From positions 126,822,275 through 126,886,274 of the forward strand of contig OV050031.1 in NCBI GenBank assembly GCA_920105625.2: a DNA stretch of 64,000 bases. The letters run 5' to 3'. The stretch comes from Clusia tigrina. Its lineage: Eukaryota; Arthropoda; Insecta; Diptera; Clusiidae. Each line of letters begins with the position of its first letter. Positions within the stretch are counted from its first letter, which is position 1. Shown one piece after another: positions 42,093 through 53,791 of this stretch. The position numbers were made by a program, and so were the translations under genes. The notes beneath the pieces are model-generated. The model was not told where the DNA came from, did no database searches, and was given only the letters and a program-made list of their open reading frames with translations.

Positions 42093-43495
42093 AAGAATCT
42101 GTCCTTCTTACCTCCACCATCGTAACATCCGCGTCCTCCTCTTCTTCGGTGTAGTCAAGCAGGTCGTCCTCCTCAAAGAGCTGCCCGACCCCGGTCAGCT
42201 GCTCTGAGTCGGTCGACCTTTGGCTGCTGGACAACCCTTCTTCACCACCGCTAGCCTCGCTAGCCTTGTCACCCTCTATCTCCTCCGGTTCCAAAACTTG
42301 CTCGTCGCTGCGGTAGATCCTAACGGTCGCGTCAACGAACACGAACCTGACTACCCCGTTTCTCTATGCCAGTGGGGCAAGGGACTCAGCGGTGAGTAAC
42401 AGCAACACCTGCCTCCTACCTTCCACTGGCTCCTCAAGCTTCGCTACCTTCCAGTTATGGGTTGGCAGCTCCCTGTTGCACGATCTAAAGATCGCCTCTA
42501 TTCTCTCCGGTTCAGCTGGCTTAGCCGGGATCCAGACCCGGGCTCTGGGTCTGCTGGGAACTTCTTCCCTGCTGACGGCTTCTAGCTTGGCTCCCGGCCA
42601 GATCTCGCCAACCTTGCTTACCGCGATCTTGTAAAGGTTGGCTGACCTGCTGTCATCGCATGCGATAAGTTTGGCACTGCCCTGATACCAGCCCGCATTA
42701 TGACAGAAAGGGGGGGTCCAGGGTTTTCCTCTAAGACTTGGAGGTAGACTTCGGCAATCGCTTGCTCCACCCACCTCCACTTCTCTTTGGGTATGCCCAT
42801 TTCCTCCTCCTTCCGGTCAATGATGGACAGCATCTCACCCCCACCTTTGACAACGTCGCTGTAGGATGGGTATTTCTGGCCGCCGACTTTTTGTCTTTTA
42901 GCGACCTCACCCGCCTCTTCAGCCGAACGTTGTCTCTTTGGGGCTGTACCTGCCGGTTTGCCCAAGCCGGATAGCACCCCCCTTGCCCACTCTGCCGATT
43001 TGGCCTGCTCCTCATTGAACTGGTCTGTGGGTAGTGCCTCATGCTTGGCCATAACCCTCATGGCCGCCTTCCTATCATAATAGGCCTGCTTAGACGGACG
43101 GACGGGTTTAAACGCTCCCCCTGGCCTACCCCAGCAACCTTCTTTGAGCTGCTGGGCCCCTCTACTATCTGCTGCTGAAAGGTCCCCGGGGCAGCCCCTC
43201 GCCCCCTGACCGCAGTCAGCGTTTGGGTTTTTACCACCTCCTCCGGGTTTCTTCCTTCAGCACCCCTTTGAAAGAGACGAGAGACCGGTTTTCCCAAGCC
43301 TCCTCGTCCCCTACTACCAGCACTCGTGCTTTGACCAGCCCTAACGCTTAAGCCCCTTCTGCCTCCTGCTGCTATCGATCTGTCTGCCACCCTTATATTA
43401 GCGGTAGACAGGATCGCCTCTGTCGGTTTTTTGGGAGGACCGCCCTCCTTTGGATTTAGATTTGATTTTGAATTTATAGACATATGTGGTCCCAC
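42058..43495 (-). pseudogene. LINE D ORF1 (gag-like)
   Basis: Frames 43495-43058, 43061-42618, 42780-42364 and 42342-42058 read one protein broken by shifts. It starts MGPHMSINSKSN. A low-complexity Gly/Arg/Ser region follows. The conserved block has KYPSYSDVVKGGGEM and WRWVEQAIAEVYLQVLEE. CHNAGWYQGSAKLIACDD and ARVWIPAKPAEPERIEAIF follow (DUF4780-like fold, by resemblance), then a strongly acidic end (LFEEDDLLDYTEEEEDADV). No CCHC knuckle is seen, which is common in this LINE group. ORF1 ends within the first codons of ORF2 (overlap 42058-42092). Confidence 0.75.
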
Positions 43496-43872
43496 GAGTA
43501 TCGGACAAGAGAGGTCCGCTCGCGCAGAGGTCCGTGTGCGCGAGTAAGGCTAGATAGAACCGGAGGACGCCAAGTATCCGGAGCACTCCGTTAGAGACTG
43601 GGCTATTTTTTGACCTGGGTCCCCAGCCAGGCTGAGCATCGACACGGGTCGTATGACATCTTACTCCAACCCAGAGGTTTTTTTTTATAGAGGTTTGCTA
43701 CTCCACACCCTGTATCCGGGGAGGTGTTTATTGACTCCTCAGTCTAGATCCGTAGTATTCTGTTATAAATTGCAGGGTTACCTCGGGCAGGATGTGACTC
43801 TTCGCCACGCACTATCGGTCTAGATGGAATAGAGGCTAATGTTCCTAGAACTATAATCGCATATTCCCATCC

Positions 43873-44112
43873 TGCGAAAATTTATGTTCCAACGAAACTT
43901 ATGCTTAAACGAAAACTGACGCTTCAACCTTCAAAAACGCTTATTATAAACATCCCCTTTGGCTTCTATCGGACTCGGCATTTGTAAATTGTTTATAGGA
44001 TTATCAGAATCAAAATACTTGCCCACAACTTTATCAACAATTATTTCTGGAGTATAAACGGAAGCTAAGCTTCAAATCGTTCAAATTTATCTTCACCGAT
44101 GGTTCAAAAAAT
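43873..44112 (+). pseudogene. I-clade LINE, part 2 (linker and RNase H first motif)
   Basis: A short plus-strand coding remnant reads AKIYVPTKLMLKRKL near its start and FIFTDGSK at 44083-44109, the first RNase H motif. It is cut by LINE E at a TTCAAAAAAT duplication (44103-44112), and the RNase H continues at 53792. The left junction with LINE D is approximate. Confidence 0.7.
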
Positions 44113-44178
44113 TGTTATTATTATGTGTACGGGATTAAGCAACGCGACCTTTCGATCTATTGTACCCCCATCAGAGGT

Positions 44179-47100
44179 TCAAAGTACATCTGTGATTCCT
44201 ATCCTCTGGATAAACATGATGACAAGTTTTGGCTCCAGGGATTTCATATCACTGGCAGAGCCCTGGAAAAATCCCAAGTATTTCCTGCGGGTGTGCATGA
44301 CAGCCGGACATTCTGTCAACACATGCAAAGATGTCTCCTCTTCCTCCATACAGAATCTGCAGGAGCCTTCAGAGGTGACCCCCATTCTCACCATATGTGA
44401 GTTCAGTTTTTCGTGTCCTGTGAGTTGTCCCTGTCATCATCCTAAGATTATTCTTAGAGATATTGATGAGTGATTCGAATCTCTTTATGTGGTATGTCCC
44501 TAGCAGAGTCTTTGATACCCTTAGGCCTGGTGTGTTAATCCAGTGTTTATGCCTATGGTGTCCCTCATCGATCCTAAGCTGGCTGAAGAGCTTGCCCTTG
44601 CCAACAGAGAAGGGTTCTAGGCCAATAAAGGGTGTTGAAGCCCCCTTCCTTGCAAGTTCATCGGCAATCTCGTTCCCTTCTATGCCTGCATGTCCCATAG
44701 AATGGTAACTTTGTTTCGTGAGCCAAGAGCATAAAGTTTTTTGATGTACTCCCATACCAGTTTCGAATTTACCTGATAAGTGGTAATGGCCGGTTGGCTA
44801 TCCGATAAGATAGCAATTTTCTTGCGATCGTAACCTTTTTCAATGTTGAAATGTGCACATCCCTCAATGGCGTGGATTTCAGCATGGATGATGCTAGTAT
44901 ATTTGCCTAGGGATTCATAGTATTTGTATTTAGGTCCAAAAACCCCCGCGCCGGAACCCCCTTCTGTGAAAGATCCGCCGGTGTACCAGGTGATCGTGGA
45001 TTGATCTAACCTGCAGGTTTCGCTGAGACCTCTCCATACGTTTTTGTAGCTCCATTCTGTTTTAAACAACTTAGTGAAGCTGTACCGCGTGATTGTAAAG
45101 TCCTTCGGTATACCGATGTCCGGAATGGCCTTTCATAATGTTCTATCATACCATCTGACTCCCGATGAAACTTTCAGGACCATTTATTGCTCTCGTCATT
45201 CTATACAGAGCCCTCTTCCCTTGTGTTTCCACAAATATGTGCAGGGGTGTAAGTTCCAGTATGACGTTAAGGGCGGCTGTAGGACAGGTTCTCATAGCTC
45301 CAGTTATACAGACGCCAGCAAACCTTTGCACCTTAGCTAGTGCTTGCGTAAAGTTTAGTTGTCTTGCTTTCTTAGCCAATAGAACCGCTCCGTAAGTGAT
45401 CATTGGGCATCATCATGATGTACATCCATCGCAGGATCTTGGGATTGCAGCCCCAATTTTTCCCGCGATTGATCTACATATCATGAGAGATCTTTTCGCT
45501 TTACTAATTGTCTCATTGATGTGAGATAATAGTTTTTTATCTAGTATGATACCTAGAAATTTTATTTCAGATTGCACATTGATCACGACACCATTTAATT
45601 TAATAGTTTTAAGGTTTTTCAGTTAGTATTTCCTCATGAAATACTAACTCAACAGTAGTTTTTATGGAGTTTATTTTGAGTCCTATCCTGTTGTACCTGT
45701 AATTTTTAAACCACATTGGAGTAGTTCACATACTGTACTCTCGAATTTTCCCCTTCATGTAATCGCTATGTCATCAGCGTATCCCTGACAGCATAACCCC
45801 ATGTTGGTTAATTTCTAGAGAAGTTCATCCACCATAAGGCACCACAGCATGGGGGATAATACTCCACCCTGCGGACATCCTCGAACAGTATTAACCACTG
45901 TAGTTGTTGAGGTAAGGGATGTTCTGGTTTTCAGCATTTGTTCTATCCAATTGGATAGGGTAGAGTTTACCCCCTTACAAACGAGAGCCCTAGTCACTGC
46001 CTTGTGTGAGGTGTTGTCGAAGGCTCCTTCAATATCCAAAAAGGCCACTAACGCCACCTCCTTGTCCTCGAGGGCTTGCTGGAGTGTTTCCGTCAGCTGG
46101 TACAGAGCAGTTTCAGTAGATCTGCCTGCCCTATATGCATGTTGGTTCGGATGGAGGGGTGCATACGCCAGAATCTGTGCTCTGATGAAGTTGTCACAGA
46201 CCTTTCCAGCTGTTTTCAAGGTGAATGAGGTTATTATTAGGCATATTAGCCTAAAGGATTTGGGATGAAGTGGATCCTTCTTCCCAGCCTTCGGGATGAA
46301 AACTACCTTGGCCCTCCTCCGTGGTGCTGGTATGTAGTCCAGTGCCAGACTACTCCAAATAATTTTTAGTAGTGGTTGGAAGATGAGATCTAACCCCTAT
46401 TGTATCAGGGCTGGAAAGATATCATCCACCCCTGGTGACTTAAATGATTTTAATGTGTGGATGGCCCATTATAGCCGATCACCAGTCCATATAGAATTTG
46501 CTATAGCCCCGTCCACATTTCTGAGTCTATGTACTACCCCCGTCTTCATTACGTACAAAGGAGACTGGGAAGTGAGTTTTCAGACGAAGCATAGCTTTTT
46601 CTTCCTCATTTACAGTGCTAATAACTACCATCATCTCTTCTAAGAGTGAGTGATGAGATAATGTCCAGGGTCCCTTTGCTAGAGCTTTGTGCAGCCGGCT
46701 AGCTTTTGGAGTTTCAGTGATACCTTAACAGTATTTACTGAAACTTATACGTTTGGCACTTCTAATTTCATTGTTGTAGTTAGTGAGAGCCACCGTATAT
46801 TCCTCCCATTTACCTATGCTTTTAGTCCGGTTGAATAGCCTACGTACATTTACCCTAAGATTTCAAAGATCTCCTAGGACGACTCCTTGGTGCATTTAAC
46901 TTCGTTCGTAGGGCAACTAGCTTCATACGAGTTTATTTTGGCTTTATTTAGCTCCTCAACCTCTATTTCCAGTTCGAGAGAGTTCCTTATGGACTTGCCC
47001 AGGTTTATCTGGTTCACATTGTGTGTAAGGTTTCTAGAGAAGGACTCACAGTTTGTTTTCCTGGGAGTTCTTCTTTTAATGACTGTGGCCTGATGGACCC

Positions 47101-47680
47101 CAATGCCGAACCTAATAATTCGGTGATCAGACATTGAAGGTTTATCAGACACAATCCAGTTTTTGACTAAGCCCTTCAAGTAAGAGTTCCCCATTGTTAA
47201 GTCTAATACCTCATTCCTTGTTACAAAAGTGGGTGTATTTCCCACATTAAAGATTTCTAGTTTGCTACTGAGTATAAATTGAAATAGGCACTCACCTCTG
47301 GTGTTGTTGTTGGAGCTGCCCCAGATTTCATTATGCGCATTGGCGTCACATCCAGTGGCAGTTTTTTGGAGTTGCAGTACTCCACCAGTTTAATGACTGC
47401 CTCCGGTGGAGCGCAGGGCACTTTTCCTGGGAAGTATGCTGATGCCACCACCATTTCCTTCGTACTTCCATTGATGGATACGGGCACCTGAAGAGCGACT
47501 AAGTCTCCGGAGAGGTATTCTAAACGACATATAGAATTATAGGTATGTCGTAGGATAATAAAAGGCCTATGGCAAGTGGATCTAACATTACACATTACCC
47601 GTATGTATTTGCCTGTCAGGCCCTTGACCGGACCCCTGTGCACCCAGGGTTCCTGAACCAGCACCAGCCCAAGTTGTTGT
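44179..47680 (-). pseudogene. LINE E ORF2 (main part): endonuclease, RT, RNase H
   Basis: Endonuclease after the LINE F insertion starts QQLGLVLVQEPWV (47680) and continues in frames 47694-47257 and 47245-46874 (NEVLDLTMGNSYLKGLV, SDKPSMSDHRIIRF). RT in 46219-45815 has QHAYRAGRSTETALYQL, AFLDIEGAFDNTSH and RGCPQGGVLSPMLWCLMVD, then an intact YADD at 45770-45781. 45403-45146 is the RT end. RNase H in 45069-44680 has TWYTGGSFTEGGSGAGVFG (the first Asp position reads Gly), IHAEIHAIEGC and LSDSQPAI, and 44755-44369 has MGHAGIEGNEIADELAR. The C-terminal motif CRFCMEEEETSLHVLTECP is in 44394-44179. Confidence 0.87.
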
Positions 47681-47895
47681 GTTTTAAGTTTCACTGTTCG
47701 GACGTGTTTTTGTACGCTCAGTGTTTGATCGGATTTACATATTTCTCAAATATTATTTTGTTGTATTAATATTATCAATTATATCAAAATAATCTCGAGA
47801 AATTTAATAGATCGTTTAATAAATTAAATACATATATGAAATATAATTCAAAAAGTAAACACTAAAAATATAATCATAAATATATACATAAAGCT

Positions 47896-49379
47896 ATGAG
47901 TGTCGCTCACTCTCCTCATAGAGAGCGTCGGCACTCGGTGCATATACCCGTTGCACCAAGCAATAACACTACAACAATACAATACGGCATATTATCGGCA
48001 ACAACAATGCCACTAGCAGAGTCATCATCGGTGTCAGTAGCAGCGTCGGCAACAGCAGCGACCTCAACAGAAAAGTCGATCCCAGCAACTGTCGCTACAG
48101 GAAAGAGCGCGATGACTTTCGTCGAAACAACAACGAAGGCAAGGCAGCCCAGTATAGCGCCGTCACCAAACTCAGCAGCAGTAAGGAATCCAGCAACAAT
48201 GCCTCTGCAGGCGGTAATAAACGGTGAGGTAAAGAAAATAAAAAAAGTGGCGGTAGTGCAGACTGGTATTGACCGCTACATAAACATTAATATTAAAAGA
48301 AAGATAAGTCCACAAAAGGTCATGGGCGTCGCCAAAAGGGCAAACACAACAAACTCAGGTGCTCCTCTGGAGAATAACAGATTTGCACTTCTTAGTGTAG
48401 AGAATTCTACTACTACATCGAAAGGTGAACCTGTAGTCAGTAATGCCAGACCGCCACCAATTTACCTGTGCCTCTTAGAAAAGGTAGTATTGAGGAGACA
48501 AAGATACAGGCATATAGTGAAAAGCACTATCGTGATATTATAAATTTTTTAACGGGGAACAAGAAAAGTTATTATTCCTATCAGCTAAAGAGCTCAAAAG
48601 GCCTTGTTATTGTTTTAAAAGGAATCGAAGCCACAGTAGATTCTGGCGATATTAAAGAGGCTCTTGAAGAGCAAGGGTTCCCCGTTAAGGTTGTGATAAA
48701 TATTGTGAATAGAAATAAGGTTCCACAACCTATATTTAAAGTTGAACTGCTCCCCAACTCAACCCAGCTTAAAAAGAACGAGACGCACCCAATATATAAC
48801 CTAAGATATCTTTTACACCGCAGAATTACGGTTGAAGAACCGCACAAACGTAACGGCCCAATACAATGTATGAATTGTCAAGAATTCGGCCACTCTAAAT
48901 CGTACTGCATTCTGCGCAGTGTTTGTGTAGTTTGCGGTGATCTCCACCCTACAAGTACTTGCACCTTAGCTAAAACTGACACATCCGCAAAGAAATGTAG
49001 TAACTGTGGTGGTAGCCACACGGCAAATTACAGAGGTTGCCCTGTATATAAAGATCTAAAATCAAAACTGTCGCAGAGTACACAATTAAAACGTAACTTA
49101 TCCCCAAATCCTATTTATATCCAGCCTGCCACCTCAAATCCTCAGATAGGTGACCCTATTATGCAAAAACCTAATTCTGGTCAAGCAACCTACGCAAGTG
49201 TTCTGCAGGGTAACGTACGGCAAGTTAACAATAACAATGCATCTAATAGTGGAGTAGAAGCCATGATCCTAAATCTTACTCAGTGTATGACTCAATTCAT
49301 GTCTACAGTGCAAAATATGCTACAAGATTTAATTAAAGCTCAAAATCAGATGATTCAAACTCTTGTAAATAAAAAATGA
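47896..49379 (+). pseudogene. LINE F ORF1 (gag-like, CCHC knuckles)
   Basis: It starts MSVAHSPHRERRHSVHIPVA at 47896 and runs Ser/Thr/Ala-rich to ARPPPIYL near 48465. Relative to the related ORF1 at 54853-56020, a segment of roughly 70 bases is missing there and the frame changes. The second frame (48468-49379) has VPLRKGSIEETKIQAYSE and YYSYQLKSSKGLVIVLKGIE. Zinc knuckles follow (CMNCQEFGHSKSYC, CVVCGDLHPTSTC, CSNCGGSHTANYRGC), the Jockey gag pattern. The stop overlaps the ORF2 start as ATGA (49376-49379). It would bind LINE RNA. Confidence 0.88.
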
Positions 49380-51990
49380 GTTTGTTAAAAATATGTTTAT
49401 GGAACGCAAACGGTGTTAACCAGCATAAACTAGCCCTTAATAAGTTTCTACATGACCACGAAATTGATGTTATGCTTTTGTCAGAAACACATCTCACAAA
49501 CAAATACAACTTTCATCTCCCAGGCTTCAAATTTTATAACACAAATCATCCTGATGGTAAGGCACATGGCGGTACGGCTATTCTAATCAGAAATCGGCTT
49601 AAGCATCATCTTATGCAATCGCATTCGATGCAATGGATGCAAGCTACATCAGTATCTATTAAAAATCGTGGCAAAGACCTGACGCTTTCAGCTATATACT
49701 GCCCACCCCGTTTTACTGTAACAGAAACTCAATTTAAAGAACTTTTTGATTCCCTTGGTGATAGATTTCTAGCTGGCGGTGATTATAATGCGAAACATAA
49801 ACACTGGGGCTCTCGCCTAATTAATCCAAAAGGCCGACAATTGTATAATGCAATAACTAACAGACATAGTAAATACGATTTTGTCTCACCAGGACAGCCC
49901 ACTTATTGGCCAACAGACCCAAAGAAAATTCCTGATCTTATTGATTTTGCTATTTCTAAAAATATAGATAGGTCTTTAGTATCAGCGGAAACCTGTGTCG
50001 ATCTGTCCTCTGATCACTCGCCTGTAATAATCAACCTTTATGAACAACCAGAATATACAAGCTCACAGTTTCGCCTAGGGACCAACCAAACCGATTGGTT
50101 AAAATACAAAGGTATATTAGTAGTCATATCTCTACAAGAGTTGAGGTAAAACATGCAGATGATATAGATAATAATATTGATATTTTCAACTCCATGCTAG
50201 CGACTGCAGCCGTAGTGGCAACGCCAAAAAATACTTCTAGAAAGTGCAAGTATGCCTGTACAAATAGCCAAATTGAAAAACTTGTACCCATCTCTAAATA
50301 CAATCTTAAAGCAGCCGAAAGGGCGCTTAATGATGCTCTTACAAAGGAGGAAGATAAAAACCTAAAAGAGTACCTGAAGAAGGTAACCCCAAATTCTACC
50401 GAAAGGTATTCCCTTTGGAAGGCATCTAAAAACTTTAAGCCTCCAATGGAAGGTGTAAAACCTATAAGAAACCCGAACGGCGCGTGGGCTCAAAGCGATC
50501 AAGAAAAAGCACTCTGCTTTGCACAACATCTATGCAACGTGTTCCAGCCGAATATGGCTACAAACTCCTTTGCACTGCCTGCCTTACCTTGCAGTACTGA
50601 GATTGCTCAGCCTATTAAAATTTCCCTTCCAGAAATAACCAAACAAATTAAACAACTGAATCCAAAAAAATCACCTGGATTCGATAATATTACCCCGAAA
50701 ATGCTAAAACAGTTACCAGATTCTGCATCAGCATTTCTCTGTAAGGTTTTTAACGCAATCTTGGGCATCGGTTACTATCCGAATGCATGGAAGAAGTCTC
50801 AGATATGTATGATAGCTAAACCTGGAAAAGACGCAACGCTACCGTCATCATATAGACCTATCAGCCTGTTGCCTTGCCTTTCCAAATTGTTTGAGAAACT
50901 ACTATTAAATAAACTATCTGCTTTTCTTCATGAACATAGCGTAATACCGCAACACCAATTCGGTTTTCGCGAAAAGCACAGCACTATTGAGCAAGTCAAT
51001 CGAATTTCAAATGAAATAAGAAAAGCATTTGAACTCGGGGAGTTTTGCTCTGCAATATTCCTTGACGTGGCTCAAGCATTTGATAAGGTATGGCATCAAG
51101 GACTGATGTTCAAAATCAAAAAGTTTCTTCCAAAAAGCTATCATAAAATTCTTGAGTCTTATTTATCCAATAGACGTTTCAGGGTAAAAGTAAACGAATT
51201 CATTTCCGAAGATTTTCCAATTTTAGCCGGTGTGCCCCAAGGTAGCGTTCTAGGCCCTACATTATATGTAATATTCACATCTGATACTCCTATAAGTAAA
51301 AGCACGCTAATTTCAACATTTGCGGATGATACCGCCATACTCAGTTGCAATAAATGTCCGATAAAGGCGTCGAGAGCTCTACAAGAGCACTTAGTTAGGG
51401 TAGAAGAATGGTTAGGAATGTGGCGTATAAAAGTCAATGAGCAAAAAAGCAAAAACGTAACATTCTCTTTGAGGCCTGGTACGTGTCCAGCCATTCGGCT
51501 CAATAATATTGAGATTCCACAAGCTAATGAAGTCACCTATCTCGGCATTCATTTAGACAGGCGCTTAACTTGGTGTACGCACATTTCAACTAAAATTTTA
51601 AATATGAAGTTGAAAGTCGCCAAGCTGCATTGGCTAATAAACCACAAATTTACCTTAAGCCTAGAATACAAAAGCCTCCTATACAATGCAGTTATTAAGC
51701 CGATATGGTTGTACGGGATTCAACTGTGGGGTAATGCATCCGCTTCTAACATTGCCATAATCCAAAGGTTTCAGTCGAAGATACTTAGGTTAATAACAGG
51801 TGCTCCATGGTACATGCGTAACGAAAATATTCACAAAGACCTGAAAATACCAACAGTTATCTCAGAAATAAATGCTAGAAAGCAGATATACATAGCAAAA
51901 CTGAAAAATCACCCGAATCCACTAGCGAAATCCCTCGCAAAACCGATAAGCCGGTCCCGCCTGCAGAGAAGAGACCTTCCGGCCTTTTGA
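49376..51990 (+). pseudogene. LINE F ORF2: endonuclease and RT
   Basis: Starts MSLLKICLWNANGVNQHKLA. The endonuclease motifs are intact (WNANG, LLSETHL, AGGDYNAKHKHWGS, SSDHSPVIINL). A one-base deletion in an A run near 50107 shifts the frame, and it resumes in 50095-51990. RT has KKSPGFDNITPKMLKQL, SYRPISLLPCLSKLFEKLL, FLDVAQAFDKVWH, GVPQGSVLGPTLY and TFADDTAIL. It ends about residue 630 of the second frame with no RNase H, as usual for Jockey. Apart from the single shift this ORF is complete. Confidence 0.93.
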
Positions 51991-52106
51991 AGAGCGAAGC
52001 AGAACCGAAATTTTGATGGCCAAATACAATTTGGGTTAAAATTATTTTTTAGTGACTAGTTTTAAGATTTGATATACTTATTGTTAGGCTTAATTTAAGC
52101 AAATTC

Positions 52107-52151
52107 AATAAATAATAAATTCTTGTAATAAAAAAAAAAAAAAAAAAAAAA
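52107..52151 (+). promoter_or_regulatory. LINE F polyadenylation signal and poly(A) tail
   Basis: CAATAAATAATAAATTC at 52107-52122 provides AATAAA signals. A run of 22 A follows at 52130-52151, the reverse-transcribed tail. Confidence 0.85.
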
Positions 52152-52159
52152 GTTGTTGT

Positions 52160-53413
52160 TTGGTGACGAATCTCGTATTAAACGCGGATGCGGCCTTAGC
52201 ATGATGCAGATTTATTTGTGCCACCTTGGTGCTGGTCATTCCATCTATTGCATGGGCTCGTCCTCCTCCGTTAGAGTTTGGTAATCCTCTGACGCAGTGC
52301 CTACAGACATACAGCTGCCTCAAGTTGTATTTGGGCTAGACCCTTCTCGTCACCCTCACGTTCGTGAGTTACAAGACTGATTTCTTCGGTGACATTAGAC
52401 ACCGCCATCTCATCAGCCACTTTGGTTGCGACATCGGCAGGTAGAACTGGTTGATTGCCATTGATTTCTTCTTTGCTCTTGAAAATCCTCCGCAACGAGG
52501 TATGGAGGCCCCCGTTCTGGGTCACGAGGATATTCAAGAGCGTACTGTCTTCCCTACCTGCAACCGTTATCAAGTAGACCGCCATGAGGTGTATTCCTGA
52601 CTCAGGCACGTCGGCAGATCTACTCCCTTCCAGCCAGGTAGTTTGGAGACTACTTCCGGCAGGCATACCGCAGTTTCCTTGCCGAGGCCACCAGTATGTG
52701 CCCTGGGCGGTAGTATATACCTTCAAAAGCTATTATCGTTTTCCACCCCTTTGCCAAGGCGTCCACGAGCGCTTCTTCAATTTCTCCGAGTTGTTCTCTG
52801 GTAAGGACCTGCTCGGGAAACGCTTTGGGTAGGACAGCCATTCTGATGGTCCTTGCTGCATTAGCGTAGCTGGCAACGGACACCCTGGCTGCAATATTTA
52901 CAGGGGTGCGTTTGTCCTCCTTCTTCTTCTTCGCCACATTTTTCGTCAGAGGAGAGACCTCTGTGGCATTTCATTTCCGAGCTTCACTAGGAGGTGTAGT
53001 TTTGACACGATTCAGGGCTTTTTCTTTAGCTGCTTCATGTGTCAAACCCTCCTTTAGGTAAATCATGTACCATTTCGCGTCAGCGCCACTCAAACCTGTC
53101 AACTTACGTATGTCACGGAATCGTAAAATTTTCGACGGTAGATCAGAGACTGGACCTCCGGTTTCGCCGCTCTTCTCGGTTAACCCTTCGGGCAGACCAG
53201 TACTTGTAGATGCCGCTGGTGTAGTTGTAGGTCCGACTCTGCCTGTGGCATTGGCATCTTTCCCTTTTCGTCCAGGTCTGTTACCCTGTTGACCCCGTCG
53301 GTACGTGTCCTTGTTCCCGTCCGTATTCCTTGTCGTTTTCTCCTGCCGGTCGGTATCTTGGAATTATTCCTCCACCCGATTCCCCAGTTGTGATGCGGTA
53401 TAATTTCCCACAA
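52160..53413 (-). pseudogene. LINE E ORF1 and start of ORF2
   Basis: ORF1 frames are 53413-53180, 52937-52650 and 52726-52301. The middle one has RTPVNIAARVSVASYANAAR, then EQLGEIEEALVDALAKGWKT. The last has GSRSADVPESGIHLMAVYLI and an acidic end. This is the same domain plan as in LINEs D and L. ORF2 starts at about 52241 (MTSTKVAQINLHHAKAASAF) and is cut after VTKQQL at the LINE F insertion. Frameshifts lie between each ORF1 segment. 53414-53791 is the 5' UTR. Confidence 0.75.
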
Positions 53414-53791
53414 TTTTGTTTAGTGTTTTTTTATTATCCATAAAGTTTCCACGAGTCTAGGGATCAGTAGGTCAGCCGTGTCATAGCCCCCTCCTAACAC
53501 GGAAACGTCACAATACTCACAGAGTCGACCAGGATTCAGCGTGGCTTCGTATTAACACAGGCGGTTACCCCTGGCTGCCCACCATCCAATGGGCATGGGT
53601 CGCATGACACCCTGGAGTAGGGGAGGTATTTATGGACTCCACAGTCTAGATCCGTCGTGTTCTGTTCAGTTGCAGGGTTACCTCTAGCAAGGTGTGATTC
53701 TTCAACCCGCACAACGATCTTAATGGCATATAGGCTAAGGATCTTGAGTAGATCTATAATCGCGTAACTCTGTGAGTACTCACTCCACCCC

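Larger units (their letters stand above)
38446..43872 (-). mobile_element. R1/LOA-like LINE D, near full length, inserted in I-clade LINE
   Basis: On the minus strand it has a 5' UTR (about 43872-43496), ORF1 (43495-42058), ORF2 (42092-about 38600) and a 3' end with AACCT repeats (38447-38462). The 5' terminus shares CTATAATCGC (plus strand) with LINE E. It lies between two parts of the I-clade LINE. The exact target duplication is not clear, so the 5' limit is approximate. Confidence 0.82.
47681..52149 (+). mobile_element. Jockey-clade LINE F, near full length, youngest insertion
   Basis: About 4.5 kb with a 5' UTR, ORF1, ORF2, a short 3' UTR with AATAAA and a 22-A tail (52130-52151). It is flanked by the 10-bp duplication AAGTTGTTGT (47671-47680 and 52150-52159, the first As shared with the tail). 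The target is the endonuclease coding sequence of LINE E, which reads straight through once LINE F is removed. All ORF2 catalytic motifs are intact. The 5' end carries GGACGTG at 47700-47706, resembling the downstream promoter element of Jockey-type LINEs. Confidence 0.95.
44113..53791 (-). mobile_element. R1/LOA-like LINE E, full length, carrying LINE F
   Basis: A minus-strand element in two parts: 53791-52160 (5' UTR, ORF1, start of ORF2) and 47680-44113 (rest of ORF2 and 3' end). LINE F lies between. It is flanked by the 10-bp duplication TTCAAAAAAT (44103-44112, 53792-53801) inside the RNase H codons of the I-clade LINE. The 3' end has a TAATAATAA-type tail on the minus strand. The 5' UTR shares the CTATAATCGC terminal motif with LINE D. 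Confidence 0.9.

Noticed and set aside
43861..43890. Target duplication for LINE D
   Set aside because: The candidate flanks (CGGAAAGCT at 38436-38444 and GCGAAAATT near 43874) match at only 5 of 9 bases, so none is claimed.
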